From Desulfomicrobium orale DSM 12838 (GTDB taxonomy: Bacteria > Desulfobacterota > Desulfovibrionia > Desulfovibrionales > Desulfomicrobiaceae), in the NCBI RefSeq assembly GCF_001553625.1, contig NZ_CP014230.1, positions 1,798,001 to 1,862,000 on the forward strand: 64,000 nt of DNA, written 5' to 3'. How positions within the stretch are numbered: position 1 is the stretch's first letter; each line of letters opens with the position of its first letter. Below the pieces are notes generated by a model, which was given only the letters and a program-made list of their open reading frames with translations, did not search any database and was not told the DNA's origin. The position numbers were made by a program, and so were the translations under genes. This document shows, piece by piece, positions 1 to 7,728 of this stretch.

Positions 1-142
1 CGCCGCTGAAAAGCGTATAATTTGATGCGGGCATGAGCCCTCCTGTGAAGGTTGAAGGTGAATGTCCGTTGACGGCAAGCACTATGCCCGCAATGGACTT
101 CTGAATCAACCCGGCGTCTTCCCCGGAAAAGAGGAAGGGAGG

Positions 143-171
143 TTGACCTCCTTTGCGGCATCGTCTATTGG
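143..171 (+). promoter_or_regulatory. possible greA leader promoter
   Basis: A TTGACC hexamer at 143-148 is followed after 17 bases by TATTGG at 166-171. The -35 box is good and the -10 box is weak, so this is a tentative sigma-70-type promoter. If used, transcription would start near 178 and run into the terminator at 207-250 before reaching greA. Confidence 0.3.
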
Positions 172-206
172 GGCTGTGTCTGCGTACAAAGAAACAATGT
201 TGCCAT

Positions 207-250
207 GCTTTGTTCATCATGGGTGCCCGGTGAACAAAGCTTCTTTTTTT
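207..250 (+). terminator. intrinsic terminator in the greA leader
   Basis: A perfect 10-bp stem (GCTTTGTTCA, 207-216, pairing with TGAACAAAGC, 231-240) closes a 14-base loop and is followed by TTCTTTTTTT. It ends either an upstream transcript or a short greA leader RNA. Only 36 bases separate it from the greA start and no promoter is visible in that space. Confidence 0.85.
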
Positions 251-286
251 ATTTGGGCCCATTTGCGCCGTCAGGCACAGGAAGAC

Positions 287-775
287 ATGAGCAGGATTCC
301 CATTTCAGTCGAAGGCTTCAAGCGTTTGGAAAAGGAACTGGAAGAGTTGAAAAAGGAGCGTCCGGCAGTCATTCAGGCCATCAAGGAAGCCCGCGAGGAA
401 GGAGATCTGCGGGAAAACGCCGGGTACGACGCGGCCCGCGAACGGCAGGGACTTCTGGAAGCCAGAATCAGCCATATCGAGTCGCGGATGATACGTTTCG
501 ATGTGATCGACATAGACATGCTGCAAAGCGACCGGGTCGTCTTCGGAGCCACGGTGACCCTGGAGGACCTGGACAGCGGGGAATCCAGAACCTACACGCT
601 GCTCGGCCCGGACGAAGCCGATCACACCAGGGGGACTATCTCCATCGAATCTCCCGTGGGCCGGGCGCTGCTCGGCAAGCGCGAAGGGGACGAGGTCTCG
701 GTGCAGATTCCGCGCGGCCGCGTGGACTACGAAATCGTCTCTCTGGCCTTTCAGGGTACGGCCGGCCTGAAGTAA
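287..775 (+). CDS. greA: transcription elongation factor GreA
   Basis: The 162-residue protein matches GreA in length and layout. It has an N-terminal antiparallel coiled coil (about residues 1-75) followed by an FKBP-like C-terminal domain. GreA enters the RNA polymerase secondary channel and stimulates cleavage of backtracked transcripts. The tip motif GDLRENAGY carries the expected acidic pair (D40 and E43). The frame is open further upstream to position 62, but that stretch overlaps the leader terminator and has no GreA similarity, so the ATG at 287 is chosen; it has a modest AGGAA-type ribosome site. A bidirectional terminator follows the gene. Confidence 0.96.
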   Translation: MSRIPISVEGFKRLEKELEELKKERPAVIQAIKEAREEGDLRENAGYDAARERQGLLEARISHIESRMIRFDVIDIDMLQSDRVVFGATVTLEDLDSGESRTYTLLGPDEADHTRGTISIESPVGRALLGKREGDEVSVQIPRGRVDYEIVSLAFQGTAGLK

Positions 776-797
776 CGCATCTTCCGGCCTTCGGCGG

Positions 798-830
798 AAA
801 AGCCTTCACGGGAAACCGTGGAGGCTTTTT
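798..830. terminator. bidirectional terminator between greA and the ABC exporter genes
   Basis: The sequence AAAAGCCT-CACGG, loop GAAA, CCGTG-AGGCTTTTT forms a strong hairpin with T runs on both strands. It serves greA from the left and the leftward ABC-2 permease genes from the right. Confidence 0.85.
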
Positions 831-891
831 GCGTGTTCGGGCCTTCGCTTCTCTTTTCAAATCCGGGTGGAAGCTCCGCCGTCTGAAGCTT

Positions 892-2001
892 TTATCCGAA
901 CCGCCGACGGAAAATAATCACGGCGGCGATCAGAGTGGCGGCGGCGATGAGCGCCAGCGGCACACAGTTTTCCAGCACGAAAGTCAGCGAGGCATCTTTC
1001 AGGAACACGCTCTTCACGATGACCACGAAGTGCCGGATGGGGTTTATCCAGGTGATGGCCTGCAGCCACTCCGGCATGTTTTCCACGGGTGAGGCGAAGC
1101 CCGAAAGGAGAATCGCGGGCATGATGAAGGAGAAGGCTCCCAGGAACGCCTGTTGTTGGGTGGAGCAGAGGGCGCTGATGAAAAGGCCGATGCCCGCCAG
1201 GGCCAGAAAGTAGAGGATGGCGCTGGCGTAGATGAGCAGGAGTGAGCCGGAGAGGGGCACGCCGTACACGAAGACTGCGGCCGCGATGATGATGCTGGCC
1301 TGGGAAAGCCCGACCAGCAGCACGGCGACGGCCTTGCCGGTCATGATCATCTCCAGTGTCAGGGGCGAGACCAGCAGCTGCTCGAAAGTGCCCTGTTCCC
1401 GCTCTCTGGCCACGGACAGGGCGGTGAGGATCAGGGCGCTGACGGTCAGAATCACGGCCACCAGGCTGGGCAGGATGAACCACTGGTAGTCCAGGTTGGG
1501 ATTGTAGCGGTGGCGGACCACGATCTCGGAAAGGGGCCGCCCGCCCGATGCCGCGGATAGTTCGGCGAAGTAGTCCGCTACGATTTCCTGAATGTATCCG
1601 GCCGCGATCTGGCTGCTGTTGGATCGCCGTCCATCCAGCAGGATTTGTAGCGGGACTGTCTGGCCCTGGGTCACACGCCGGGAGAAGTCCTGCGGAAAGC
1701 GGACCAGGGCGATGGCCTTCTGGGTGTCCATGGCGGAGGCAATCTGGTCGGCGGAATACAGGTGCAGGATGCGGGTGAAGGCTTCGGCCCTGGCCAGGCG
1801 CTGGACGAGTTCCTCGGAGATGTGCCCGCCGTCTTCGTTCAGCACGGCCAGGGTGTTGTTTTTGACTTCCAGGGTGGCGGCCAGGGGGAAGAGAAGAGCC
1901 TGCACGATTACCGGCGCGATGACCAGCTGGCGGCTCTGGGGATCGGCCAGAAGGATTTGCAGCTCCTTGCGGATGAGAGCCAGAATGCGGATGAGAATCA
2001 T
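892..2001 (-). CDS. ABC-2 type exporter permease (YbhR-like)
   Basis: The 369-residue inner-membrane protein has the ABC2_membrane_3 layout. One N-terminal membrane helix (about residues 18-40) is followed by a large extracytoplasmic domain and then five or six C-terminal helices. The motif NPIRHF near the C-terminus is typical of this permease family. The start at 2001 gives MILIRILALIRKE, the usual beginning; the longer open frame upstream is the antisense-like shadow of the neighbouring permease. It follows its partner permease by two bases, so the two are translationally linked, as in E. coli ybhF-ybhS-ybhR. Such systems export drugs or other hydrophobic compounds; the substrate here is unknown. 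The operon's ATPase is destroyed (see 3116-3177). Confidence 0.88.
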   Translation of the reverse strand: MILIRILALIRKELQILLADPQSRQLVIAPVIVQALLFPLAATLEVKNNTLAVLNEDGGHISEELVQRLARAEAFTRILHLYSADQIASAMDTQKAIALVRFPQDFSRRVTQGQTVPLQILLDGRRSNSSQIAAGYIQEIVADYFAELSAASGGRPLSEIVVRHRYNPNLDYQWFILPSLVAVILTVSALILTALSVAREREQGTFEQLLVSPLTLEMIMTGKAVAVLLVGLSQASIIIAAAVFVYGVPLSGSLLLIYASAILYFLALAGIGLFISALCSTQQQAFLGAFSFIMPAILLSGFASPVENMPEWLQAITWINPIRHFVVIVKSVFLKDASLTFVLENCVPLALIAAATLIAAVIIFRRRFG

Positions 2002-2003
2002 GG

Positions 2004-3119
2004 TCAGTCGTCCAGGCGTCGTGCGGTTTTCCGGGCGGTGAGCCCGAGGAACAGGGCACTTGCGGCCGTCAGAAAAAGAATGTCCGGCAGCAGGATGCTC
2101 CAGATATCTCCGGCCAGAAAAATGGTCTGTAACGCCGTGACCAGGTAGCGCGACGGCAATAGCCAGGTCAGGGCCCGGATGGGCGCGGGCATGCTGGAGA
2201 TGACGAAGAAGGCTCCGGAAAGCATGACCGTGGGCAGGAAGGCGGCGTTCAGGGACGCCTGGGCGCTGTCGAACTGGTTGCGCATGACCGTGGAGATGAA
2301 AAGTCCCATGCCCAGCATGCTGAGCAGAAACACGGAGCTGACCAGAAACAGGGCCGGGATGGAGCCGCGAAAAGGCACGCCCATGATCCACACGGCGGAC
2401 AGGGAGACCACGGCCGTGGAGCCCATGCCCAGAATGTAGTAGGGAATGAGTTTGGACAGGAGCAGTTCGGTGCGGGTTGCGGGAGAGGCCAGCAGGGCTT
2501 CCATGGTGCCGCGCTCCCATTCGCGGGCCACCACGAGGGAGGTCAGCATGGCCCCGATGACGGTCATGATGATGGTGATGGAGCCGGGGATGAGATAATG
2601 GCGGCTCACAGCGGCGGCGTTGAACCAGTATCTGGGCCGGACATCCGCTCCGGCCGCGATGCTTTCCCCTCTGTCCCGGGCCCGGCCGAGCAGCCACTCC
2701 TGCCAGATGCTCCGGACAAAGGCGCTGACGAAAACGGCCGTGTTGGGCTCGGCTCCGTCAGTGATCACCTGGACTGGCGCGGTGTCTCCTTCCAGTCTGC
2801 GCGAGAAGTCCTGGGGCAGAAGCACGTAGCCCCTGATCCGTCCCGATTCGAGCAGGGCGTCGAGTTCCGTGTGGCTGCCCCGGCGCACGTCGAAATAGCC
2901 GGACCCGGAGATATGCGCGCCGAGAGCCGCCGCTTCCGCCCCGCCGTCCTCGTCGCACAGGCCGAGGACGATGCGTGTGGAGTCCAGATTGATGCCGTAC
3001 CCGAAGATGACCAGCAAAATGAGCGGCAGGACCAAGGCGATGATGACGCTGCTGGGATCGCGGGCGATCTGGCGGCTTTCCTTGGCGCACAGGGCGGCCA
3101 GACGGCGCGGCGAGATCAT
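2004..3119 (-). CDS. ABC-2 type exporter permease (YbhS-like)
   Basis: The 371-residue membrane protein has the same layout as its downstream neighbour: a first membrane helix around residues 20-42 (VIIALVLPLILLVIFGYGI), a long periplasmic loop, then a C-terminal block of helices. The start MISPRRLAALCAKE is supported by an excellent AGGAGGAAAC ribosome site. The frame extends in from the IS element upstream, but that part is not homologous. The start codon overlaps the stop of the upstream ATPase remnant (ATGA), which shows that the three genes were once one operon. With the promoter and ATPase replaced by insertion sequences, expression probably depends on read-out from the IS or is lost. 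Confidence 0.88.
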   Translation of the reverse strand: MISPRRLAALCAKESRQIARDPSSVIIALVLPLILLVIFGYGINLDSTRIVLGLCDEDGGAEAAALGAHISGSGYFDVRRGSHTELDALLESGRIRGYVLLPQDFSRRLEGDTAPVQVITDGAEPNTAVFVSAFVRSIWQEWLLGRARDRGESIAAGADVRPRYWFNAAAVSRHYLIPGSITIIMTVIGAMLTSLVVAREWERGTMEALLASPATRTELLLSKLIPYYILGMGSTAVVSLSAVWIMGVPFRGSIPALFLVSSVFLLSMLGMGLFISTVMRNQFDSAQASLNAAFLPTVMLSGAFFVISSMPAPIRALTWLLPSRYLVTALQTIFLAGDIWSILLPDILFLTAASALFLGLTARKTARRLDD

Positions 3120-3177
3120 GTTTCCTCCTTTTTCCGCCGTTCGTCGCCGATGAGGGCGATGAAGGCGTCTTCCATTA
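3116..3177 (-). pseudogene. 3' remnant of the exporter ATPase gene, cut by an IS
   Basis: Only the last 19 codons remain. They read MEDAFIALIGDERRKKEET and stop in a TGA that overlaps the permease ATG. The EDAFIALIG ending is typical of YbhF/CcmA-type ABC ATPases. The reading frame is open straight into the end of an IS5-family element at 3178, with the TA target dinucleotide at 3176-3177. The Walker motifs and everything else are missing, and the other part of the gene is not found on the far side of the island at 8957. Confidence 0.8.
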
Positions 3178-3314
3178 GGTTCAGGCCTCATTAATTGAGA
3201 CAGAATATGACGGAAGCCGCGAGGCATAGAGCTGAAAAGAAAGTATGCGTGCAGCGGTCATAACGCATGGCTATTCTCCACCAATCCTTGATCCTGCCAA
3301 ACATGATCTCAATC
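3178..3314 (-). mobile_element. IS5-family element, copy A (3'-end remnant)
   Basis: This 137-bp piece, read leftward, matches the right end of copy B at 7728-8571. It starts at 3178 with the terminal repeat GGTTCAGGCCTCATTAATTG and encodes the transposase tail KIEIMFGRIKDWWRIAMRYD. Unlike copy B it keeps the catalytic glutamate context (IE.MFGR). It is cut off at 3315 by the IS4-family element. Confidence 0.85.
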
Positions 3315-4574
3315 CATTGCTGTCCGGCTAAGCGATGCAATCTAACAGTGTGAAGTTATATGAATTATCGAATTTTTGTCGTCTGGGATTCAGGAGTTCA
3401 TCCAAGGAGGCCTCGCCGAGCAGGTTGAGTTGAATGAGCTGGAAGAGTTGCTGTACGGAGAGTCCGAGACGGCTGAGGAATTTCTGGTACGCGAGGAGCA
3501 GGTAAACCGTCAGGGCCGTGTAAATCTGGATCAGAACCGCATTTTCCGAGTTGCCGACGAAGGTCTTTATGCGCAAATTTTGTTTGATTTCCTTGAAGAA
3601 GAGCTCGATTTGCCAGCGGTCTTTATAGATGTCGGCGATGGTTTTCGCCGAAAGCCGGAAATGGTTGGTCAAAAATTCGTAGTGTTTCCCGGTTTCCTGG
3701 TCACGATAGCCGATACGGCGCAAGCGTAAGGATTTTCCCCGGCTGGAGACTTCAATGATGTGATCGGAAGTAACGCCGGTCTTGCGATTCACGAGGCGGC
3801 GCTCCAGGAGTTTGAAAACGGCGTTGCGCTTGAGCCGGGTCACAAAAAAGACGCCCTTTGCCCGGAGGATCCGAAACCAGGGATAGCTGGTGAAGCCCTT
3901 GTCAAAGACCACGATGGAGCCTTTGGGCAACTCCATAGCCTGAGCTATGCGGCTTTCATGGGTTTTGGCGTCGGTGACGGTTGCGAAAGCCGGGATATGG
4001 CCATCGTGATCCAGCAAGGTATGTACTTTGACGCCGCCCTTGGCCTGCCGAAACGAGGCCCAGGGAAAAAGCGGCAGGCAAAGCTTTATGGTGGTGGCGT
4101 CCAGACTGAGCAATTTGGATTTGAAACGGAATTTGTGCTTCGGGGCTTTTGCGGCGCACAGGCCGTACATCTCGGCGAACAGATCCTTGAAAAAGCCTGC
4201 GGGGCGAGAATTGTTCGCGTCAGCAAAGGTCGAGCGGGCCACGTTTTTCAGTCCCCAGTGATACAGGCGGTTTCCCGCAGCCTCAAGGCAGCGCAGGCCA
4301 TCGCGCATGGAACGTCTTGCGGCAAGCTGGATGAAGGCCATGACCGTGAACTGCTCCTTGAAACCGAATTGACGCGACGAGCGCCCGGTTTTGTGCCGTC
4401 TTTCGAGTTTCTGAAAAACATGTCTGGGAATCAGAGATAGCGTCTGGGAGAATAGTGTATTATGGTGACTCAAGTCCAAAATCTCCTTGTGTGGCAAGAT
4501 GTTGTGGTGATTTCTTTTACCACATATCGCTGAGATTTTGGACTTTTTTCTTATCCCTTAGCCGGACAGCAATG
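3315..4574 (-). mobile_element. IS4-family insertion sequence, copy 1 (apparently complete)
   Basis: The 1260-bp element is bounded by an 18-bp inverted repeat, CATTGCTGTCCGGCTAAG at 3315 and its complement ending at 4574. The single transposase gene is read leftward. The bases flanking the two ends (left ...CTCAATC, right ACGCCCG...) do not form a target duplication, so the element has probably recombined since insertion. A nearly identical truncated copy lies inverted at 7217-7725. Confidence 0.9.
3328..4473 (-). CDS. IS4-family DDE transposase
   Basis: The roughly 381-residue transposase moves the IS4-family element by DDE chemistry. The first Asp lies in LSLDATT, the second in VFDKGF, and the glutamate in the family signature YKDRWQIELFFKEIK, which fits the IS4 pattern Y-x2-R-x3-E-x6-K exactly. 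A KFRFKSK segment and an N-terminal DUF4372-like domain precede the catalytic core. The start is set at the TTG of position 4473 because AAGGAG lies nine bases before it; a further TTG eight codons upstream (4497) has no ribosome site. The stop codon TAG lies inside the terminal inverted repeat. The frame is intact, so the protein could be functional. Confidence 0.88.
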   Translation of the reverse strand: MSHHNTLFSQTLSLIPRHVFQKLERRHKTGRSSRQFGFKEQFTVMAFIQLAARRSMRDGLRCLEAAGNRLYHWGLKNVARSTFADANNSRPAGFFKDLFAEMYGLCAAKAPKHKFRFKSKLLSLDATTIKLCLPLFPWASFRQAKGGVKVHTLLDHDGHIPAFATVTDAKTHESRIAQAMELPKGSIVVFDKGFTSYPWFRILRAKGVFFVTRLKRNAVFKLLERRLVNRKTGVTSDHIIEVSSRGKSLRLRRIGYRDQETGKHYEFLTNHFRLSAKTIADIYKDRWQIELFFKEIKQNLRIKTFVGNSENAVLIQIYTALTVYLLLAYQKFLSRLGLSVQQLFQLIQLNLLGEASLDELLNPRRQKFDNSYNFTLLDCIA

Positions 4575-4720
4575 ACGCCCGCAGGCAGGAATATACCCGC
4601 GAGCTGCACTCCGGGCACGCGCAGGACAGCGGCAACGCGGTTGGGGAACGGCCGCACGTCCCGGATAAGCCGTTTCCGGTCGAGCGTCTCCTGGTCGTCA
4701 ATGGCGCGGAGTTTTCGCAT
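4575..4720 (-). pseudogene. 5' fragment, probable DotL/IcmO (TrbC-type) coupling ATPase
   Basis: About 48 N-terminal codons remain before the IS4-family copy cuts the gene. The start ATG shares one base with the fic stop (TAATG). The visible sequence begins MRKLRAIDDQETLDRKRLIRD and then VRPFPNRV, followed by the start of a hydrophobic stretch (GVQLAGIFLPAG). The pattern ID..E.LD....RD.R.F followed by a membrane segment resembles the start of DotL as I recall it, and in Legionella icmP (dotM) is followed directly by icmO (dotL). The call rests on this pattern and the context, not on a search. The Walker motifs that would prove it are lost. Confidence 0.5.
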
Positions 4721-5475
4721 TATCTCATTCTCTGGGGACTTTGAGGCCTTTGCTGGAGCATGTTTTCCATGCGCGGTATCAGGCTGTCGCAAATAATGTC
4801 CGCCAGAGGCCTGTGGTCGGATCGTAAATCGGCCTCGTGGAGAGCCTCATAATACTGCTTCCGGTTTTCCACGTTGATAACCGCAGGAGGCAGGCCATTT
4901 TTCATCAGCTCGTAATTCATCAGCAATCTGGCTGTCCTGCCGTTGCCGTCGATGAATGGGTGGATACGCACGAAGCGGGTATGCAGTTCCGCCGCATTCA
5001 GGACAAAATGCTGATCCGAAGGCTGCTGATACCAGTCAATAAGCCCGGCCATCCTGTCCTTTATCTTGTAAAACTGGGGAGGCCGAAAAACAGCGCCGAC
5101 AACCATCACATCGGATTTCCTGTAGACTCCGGCATTCACGTCGTCGATTGTACGCAGCACGATCCCGTGGAGGCGTTTTATATCTTCCTCCTGGAGGGGT
5201 GCGCCGCTGTGGGCCATCCTTTCGACTTCACAGATTGCTTTTTCATGGTTGACGACCTCAAGGATCTCCCGGACATGGTGCCCCCCGACACTGACGCCTT
5301 CCCTGATAAGCTGGGTTTCCTGTATCGTGAGCGTGGAACCCTCGATGGCGTTGCTGTTGTAGGTCCATTGCAGGTTCAGGTGGTCCCGGTCTTTATCCGT
5401 AAGATCGAAATGGGACACGCCATTAAGGACCTTTTTGAGCTGGTCTATTTTTTCAAGTTTCATCTGCAAATCCAT
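4720..5475 (-). CDS. fic: class II Fic-domain protein (probable AMP transferase)
   Basis: The 251-residue protein has the full Fic core motif HPFIDGNGRTAR at residues 172-183, with catalytic H172 and the anion-binding GNGR loop. Such enzymes usually transfer AMP from ATP to a hydroxyl side chain of a target protein. The N-terminal motif SNAIEG (residues 41-46) fits the (S/T)xxxE(G/N) inhibitory helix of class II Fic proteins, where the glutamate (E45) blocks ATP, so the enzyme should be self-inhibited. The start at 5475 has a strong GGAGGG site. It sits 81 bases after dotM and overlaps the next gene by one base, so it is part of the conjugation operon and not a stray insertion. No separate antitoxin gene is visible. 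Confidence 0.9.
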   Translation of the reverse strand: MDLQMKLEKIDQLKKVLNGVSHFDLTDKDRDHLNLQWTYNSNAIEGSTLTIQETQLIREGVSVGGHHVREILEVVNHEKAICEVERMAHSGAPLQEEDIKRLHGIVLRTIDDVNAGVYRKSDVMVVGAVFRPPQFYKIKDRMAGLIDWYQQPSDQHFVLNAAELHTRFVRIHPFIDGNGRTARLLMNYELMKNGLPPAVINVENRKQYYEALHEADLRSDHRPLADIICDSLIPRMENMLQQRPQSPQRMR

Positions 5476-5556
5476 GCTTCCCTCCAGTCAATTCTGTCAG
5501 GCGCAGAGCCCGGCAGCCCTTTCTGCCCACGCCAAGACAGCCTTGTAAACTGTATC

Positions 5557-6888
5557 CTACACGCCTTCCTGGCTGAGTCTGGCATAATACTCTTCATCGG
5601 TCTCTTCTGGGAACTCGGGTATGGGTTCAAGTAAGGGCTCCATGGAATCTTCCACTTCCGGAGCCTGCCTTGCGGGTGGATTGGTTTTATCGGTAGCGGC
5701 ATCTGGCGGGCGGGGTGTGTCTTTCTTTCGGGCAAGCCACCCCTGCGCGGCAAGGACATCATGAAGTGCAAGCACGGCATTTTCGACGAAAGCTTCTCCC
5801 AAGGCTTTTCCAGTTTGAATCTCCACCTGATAATGCGACCAGGCGGCAGATGCCTCTGACCAGGCGACACGTCCACCGACCTGGTTCAGGGCGTACCACA
5901 GCGGACGATCAAGGGGGCGCAACCAGAGGAATTGGGAGCAGGCCAATACTCCCTTCTTCCGCGCGAGAGTCAGAAGCCCCATGAACCAGGTCAACTCGAA
6001 TCCGTGGGCAAGAGACCCGGCCACATGGGAATGCTGCGTGAAAAGCTTGCCCAGACCCTCCAGAAACTCAGAATTTTCAAGGACCGCGCATCGAGGCGCT
6101 TTGCCTTCCTGCTCCGTATAGGATGCGGAAACCTTGTCCAGTAAAGAAATCCCTTCTTCCTTTGCGCCGGCGGCATAGGCCACCAGGGCGGCGGCCATAG
6201 CACGGCGCGGAAGGGGCATTTCTGAAAAACTTCGGTGAGGGACGCCGAGCTGGGCCACAAATACGGAAAAGGCTTTCCTGGTGTCGAACTTTGCCCGACC
6301 GTAAGCAGGAAGATCCGTATCGCCCAGGCCTTCGCGCAACAAGTCCGCTTCATCCCAGGCCTGCCCCTGGGCGTCTGTAAGGATGCCGTGCGCGGCCGCG
6401 AACTGGAGCGGACTTCTGGCCAGCATCCACGGCCCACTGTCATAAGACGTCCTGGACAGCAGGTAATCCCCGCGCCCGACCACCGGCGCCAGGCACGGAA
6501 ACACCTCGGCATTGTTCTCCAGGAGCGTTTTCATGCCGAATTTTCGGACAAGTCCTCCGGTGCGGCCGAGAAAAACGCCAAGGCCTCCCAGACAGACAAG
6601 CAGGCCGGCAAATGGCCAGCGCACCCACTTGCCCGTGTAACTTAAAACCCTGGTCATCTGGTCCCAGGTCGCGGAACCAGGATCAATCCCATCCAGCAGC
6701 GCCAGAGCTTTATCGGCTTCGGTGGAGAAAACCGCGAAAACCTGGAGCTGCACCTTGCAGACAGAAAGCAAAAAACCGTTCACCACCGAAGCTTTTGCCG
6801 CATACAGGGCCGGAATGCCGATGAAAATTATCAGGAATATACCGATGGCCAGAAATATTTCCTGGTCCGATGAACGATTGGTCTGCAT
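5557..6888 (-). CDS. DotM/IcmP/TrbA-like type IVB coupling-complex protein
   Basis: The 443-residue protein has two N-terminal membrane regions (about residues 10-32 and 88-110) and a long cytoplasmic domain. The block GLLTLARKKGVLACSQFLWL followed by RPLDRPLWYALNQVGG matches DotM/IcmP as I know the family. This protein binds DotL and recruits substrates to the type IVB (I-type) conjugation or secretion channel. The C-terminal 70 residues are proline- and acid-rich. The ATG at 6888 has a GAGGAA site. No other channel genes are present in the window, so it is an orphan piece of a conjugative plasmid or integrative element, bounded by IS4-family copies. The frame is intact. Confidence 0.75.
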   Translation of the reverse strand: MQTNRSSDQEIFLAIGIFLIIFIGIPALYAAKASVVNGFLLSVCKVQLQVFAVFSTEADKALALLDGIDPGSATWDQMTRVLSYTGKWVRWPFAGLLVCLGGLGVFLGRTGGLVRKFGMKTLLENNAEVFPCLAPVVGRGDYLLSRTSYDSGPWMLARSPLQFAAAHGILTDAQGQAWDEADLLREGLGDTDLPAYGRAKFDTRKAFSVFVAQLGVPHRSFSEMPLPRRAMAAALVAYAAGAKEEGISLLDKVSASYTEQEGKAPRCAVLENSEFLEGLGKLFTQHSHVAGSLAHGFELTWFMGLLTLARKKGVLACSQFLWLRPLDRPLWYALNQVGGRVAWSEASAAWSHYQVEIQTGKALGEAFVENAVLALHDVLAAQGWLARKKDTPRPPDAATDKTNPPARQAPEVEDSMEPLLEPIPEFPEETDEEYYARLSQEGV

Positions 6889-6949
6889 CAGCGTTCCTCA
6901 AGCGTGATATATGCCCTTTGAAGAAACATCCGGAAATCCCCCAAAAACA

Positions 6950-7216
6950 TCACAAAAACAGGTGGGAATATCTCCTGCTGATCTGCTCGCGGGAAATTCC
7001 GACAAGCTCCGCAACAGCAGTTCGAGTCACTTTTTTTTCTTCCGCACGGAGCTTTCGTATGGCCAGTGTGATTTGCCCTTCTGTCTGGATCGTTCTTTTT
7101 TGATGTGTTTGCATTGCGCCTGTCTGCATACTTTTCCGTGCGGAATGGGAGAGTTGATCCGGATCGAAGTTCATCCAGAGATATTCGGTTGCTTTCCCCT
7201 GTTTATCAGTCAAGAC
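6950..7216 (-). pseudogene. 3' fragment of an unknown gene with a C-terminal helix-turn-helix
   Basis: About 88 codons remain, open at the 5' side into the truncated IS4-family copy at 7217 and ending at 6950, 61 bases before dotM. The last 45 residues (ITLAIRKLRAEEKKVTRTAV, then AELVGISREQISRRYSHLF) look like a helix-turn-helix of the kind found at the end of transposon and plasmid proteins. I do not recognise the family. Position suggests it belonged to the same conjugative element as dotM and fic. Confidence 0.6.
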
Positions 7217-7725
7217 CATTGCTGTCCGGCTAAGGGATAAGAAAAGAGTCCAAAATCTCAGCGATATGTGGTAAAAGAAATCACCACAACATCTTGCCAC
7301 ACAAGGAGATTTTGGACTTGAGTCACCATAATACACTATTCTCCCAGACGCTATCTCTGATTCCCAGACATGTTTTTCAGAAACTCGAAAGACGGCACAA
7401 AACCGGGCGCTCGTCGCGTAAATTTGGTTTCAAGGAGCAGTTCACGGTCATGGCCTTCATCCAGCTTGCCGCAAGACGTTCCATGCGCGATGGCCTGCGC
7501 TGCCTTGAGGCTGCGGGAAACCGCCTGTATCACTGGGGACTGAAAAACGTGGCCCGCTCGACCTTTGCTGACGCGAACAATTCTCGCCCCGCAGGCTTTT
7601 TCAAGGATCTGTTCGCCGAAATGTACGGCCTGTGCGCCGCAAAAGCCCCGAAGCACAAATTCCGTTTCAAATCCAAACATAAAGCTTTGCCTGCCGCTTT
7701 TTCCCTGGGCCTCGTTTCGGCAGGC
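7217..7725 (+). mobile_element. IS4-family insertion sequence, copy 2 (truncated, inverted)
   Basis: This 509-bp piece repeats the first part of copy 1 (3315-4574) in the opposite orientation, starting with the same terminal repeat at 7217. It is cut at 7725 by IS5-family copy B. Together the two copies bracket the dotM-fic segment as inverted flanks. Confidence 0.9.
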
Positions 7726-7728
7726 TAG
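7318..7728 (+). pseudogene. broken IS4-family transposase
   Basis: The frame matches copy 1 up to FRFKSK and then lacks 23 bases, the stretch encoding LLSLDATT. The deletion removes the first catalytic Asp and shifts the frame, giving the tail HKALPAAFSLGLVSAG. DNA identity to copy 1 resumes after the deletion and continues to the IS5-family junction at 7725, so the deletion and the truncation are separate events. Confidence 0.85.

Noticed and set aside
62-286. N-terminal extension of greA to position 62
   Set aside because: It crosses the leader terminator and has no GreA similarity; the protein length is normal from 287.
3120-3227. N-terminal extension of the permease into the IS element
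   Set aside because: The extra residues come from IS5 sequence; the true start has an AGGAGG site and overlaps the ATPase stop.
3315-7725. A functional composite transposon carrying dotM and fic
   Set aside because: The IS4 copies are inverted and the right one is truncated and defective, and no target duplication is seen. It may have moved once, but it does not look mobile now.
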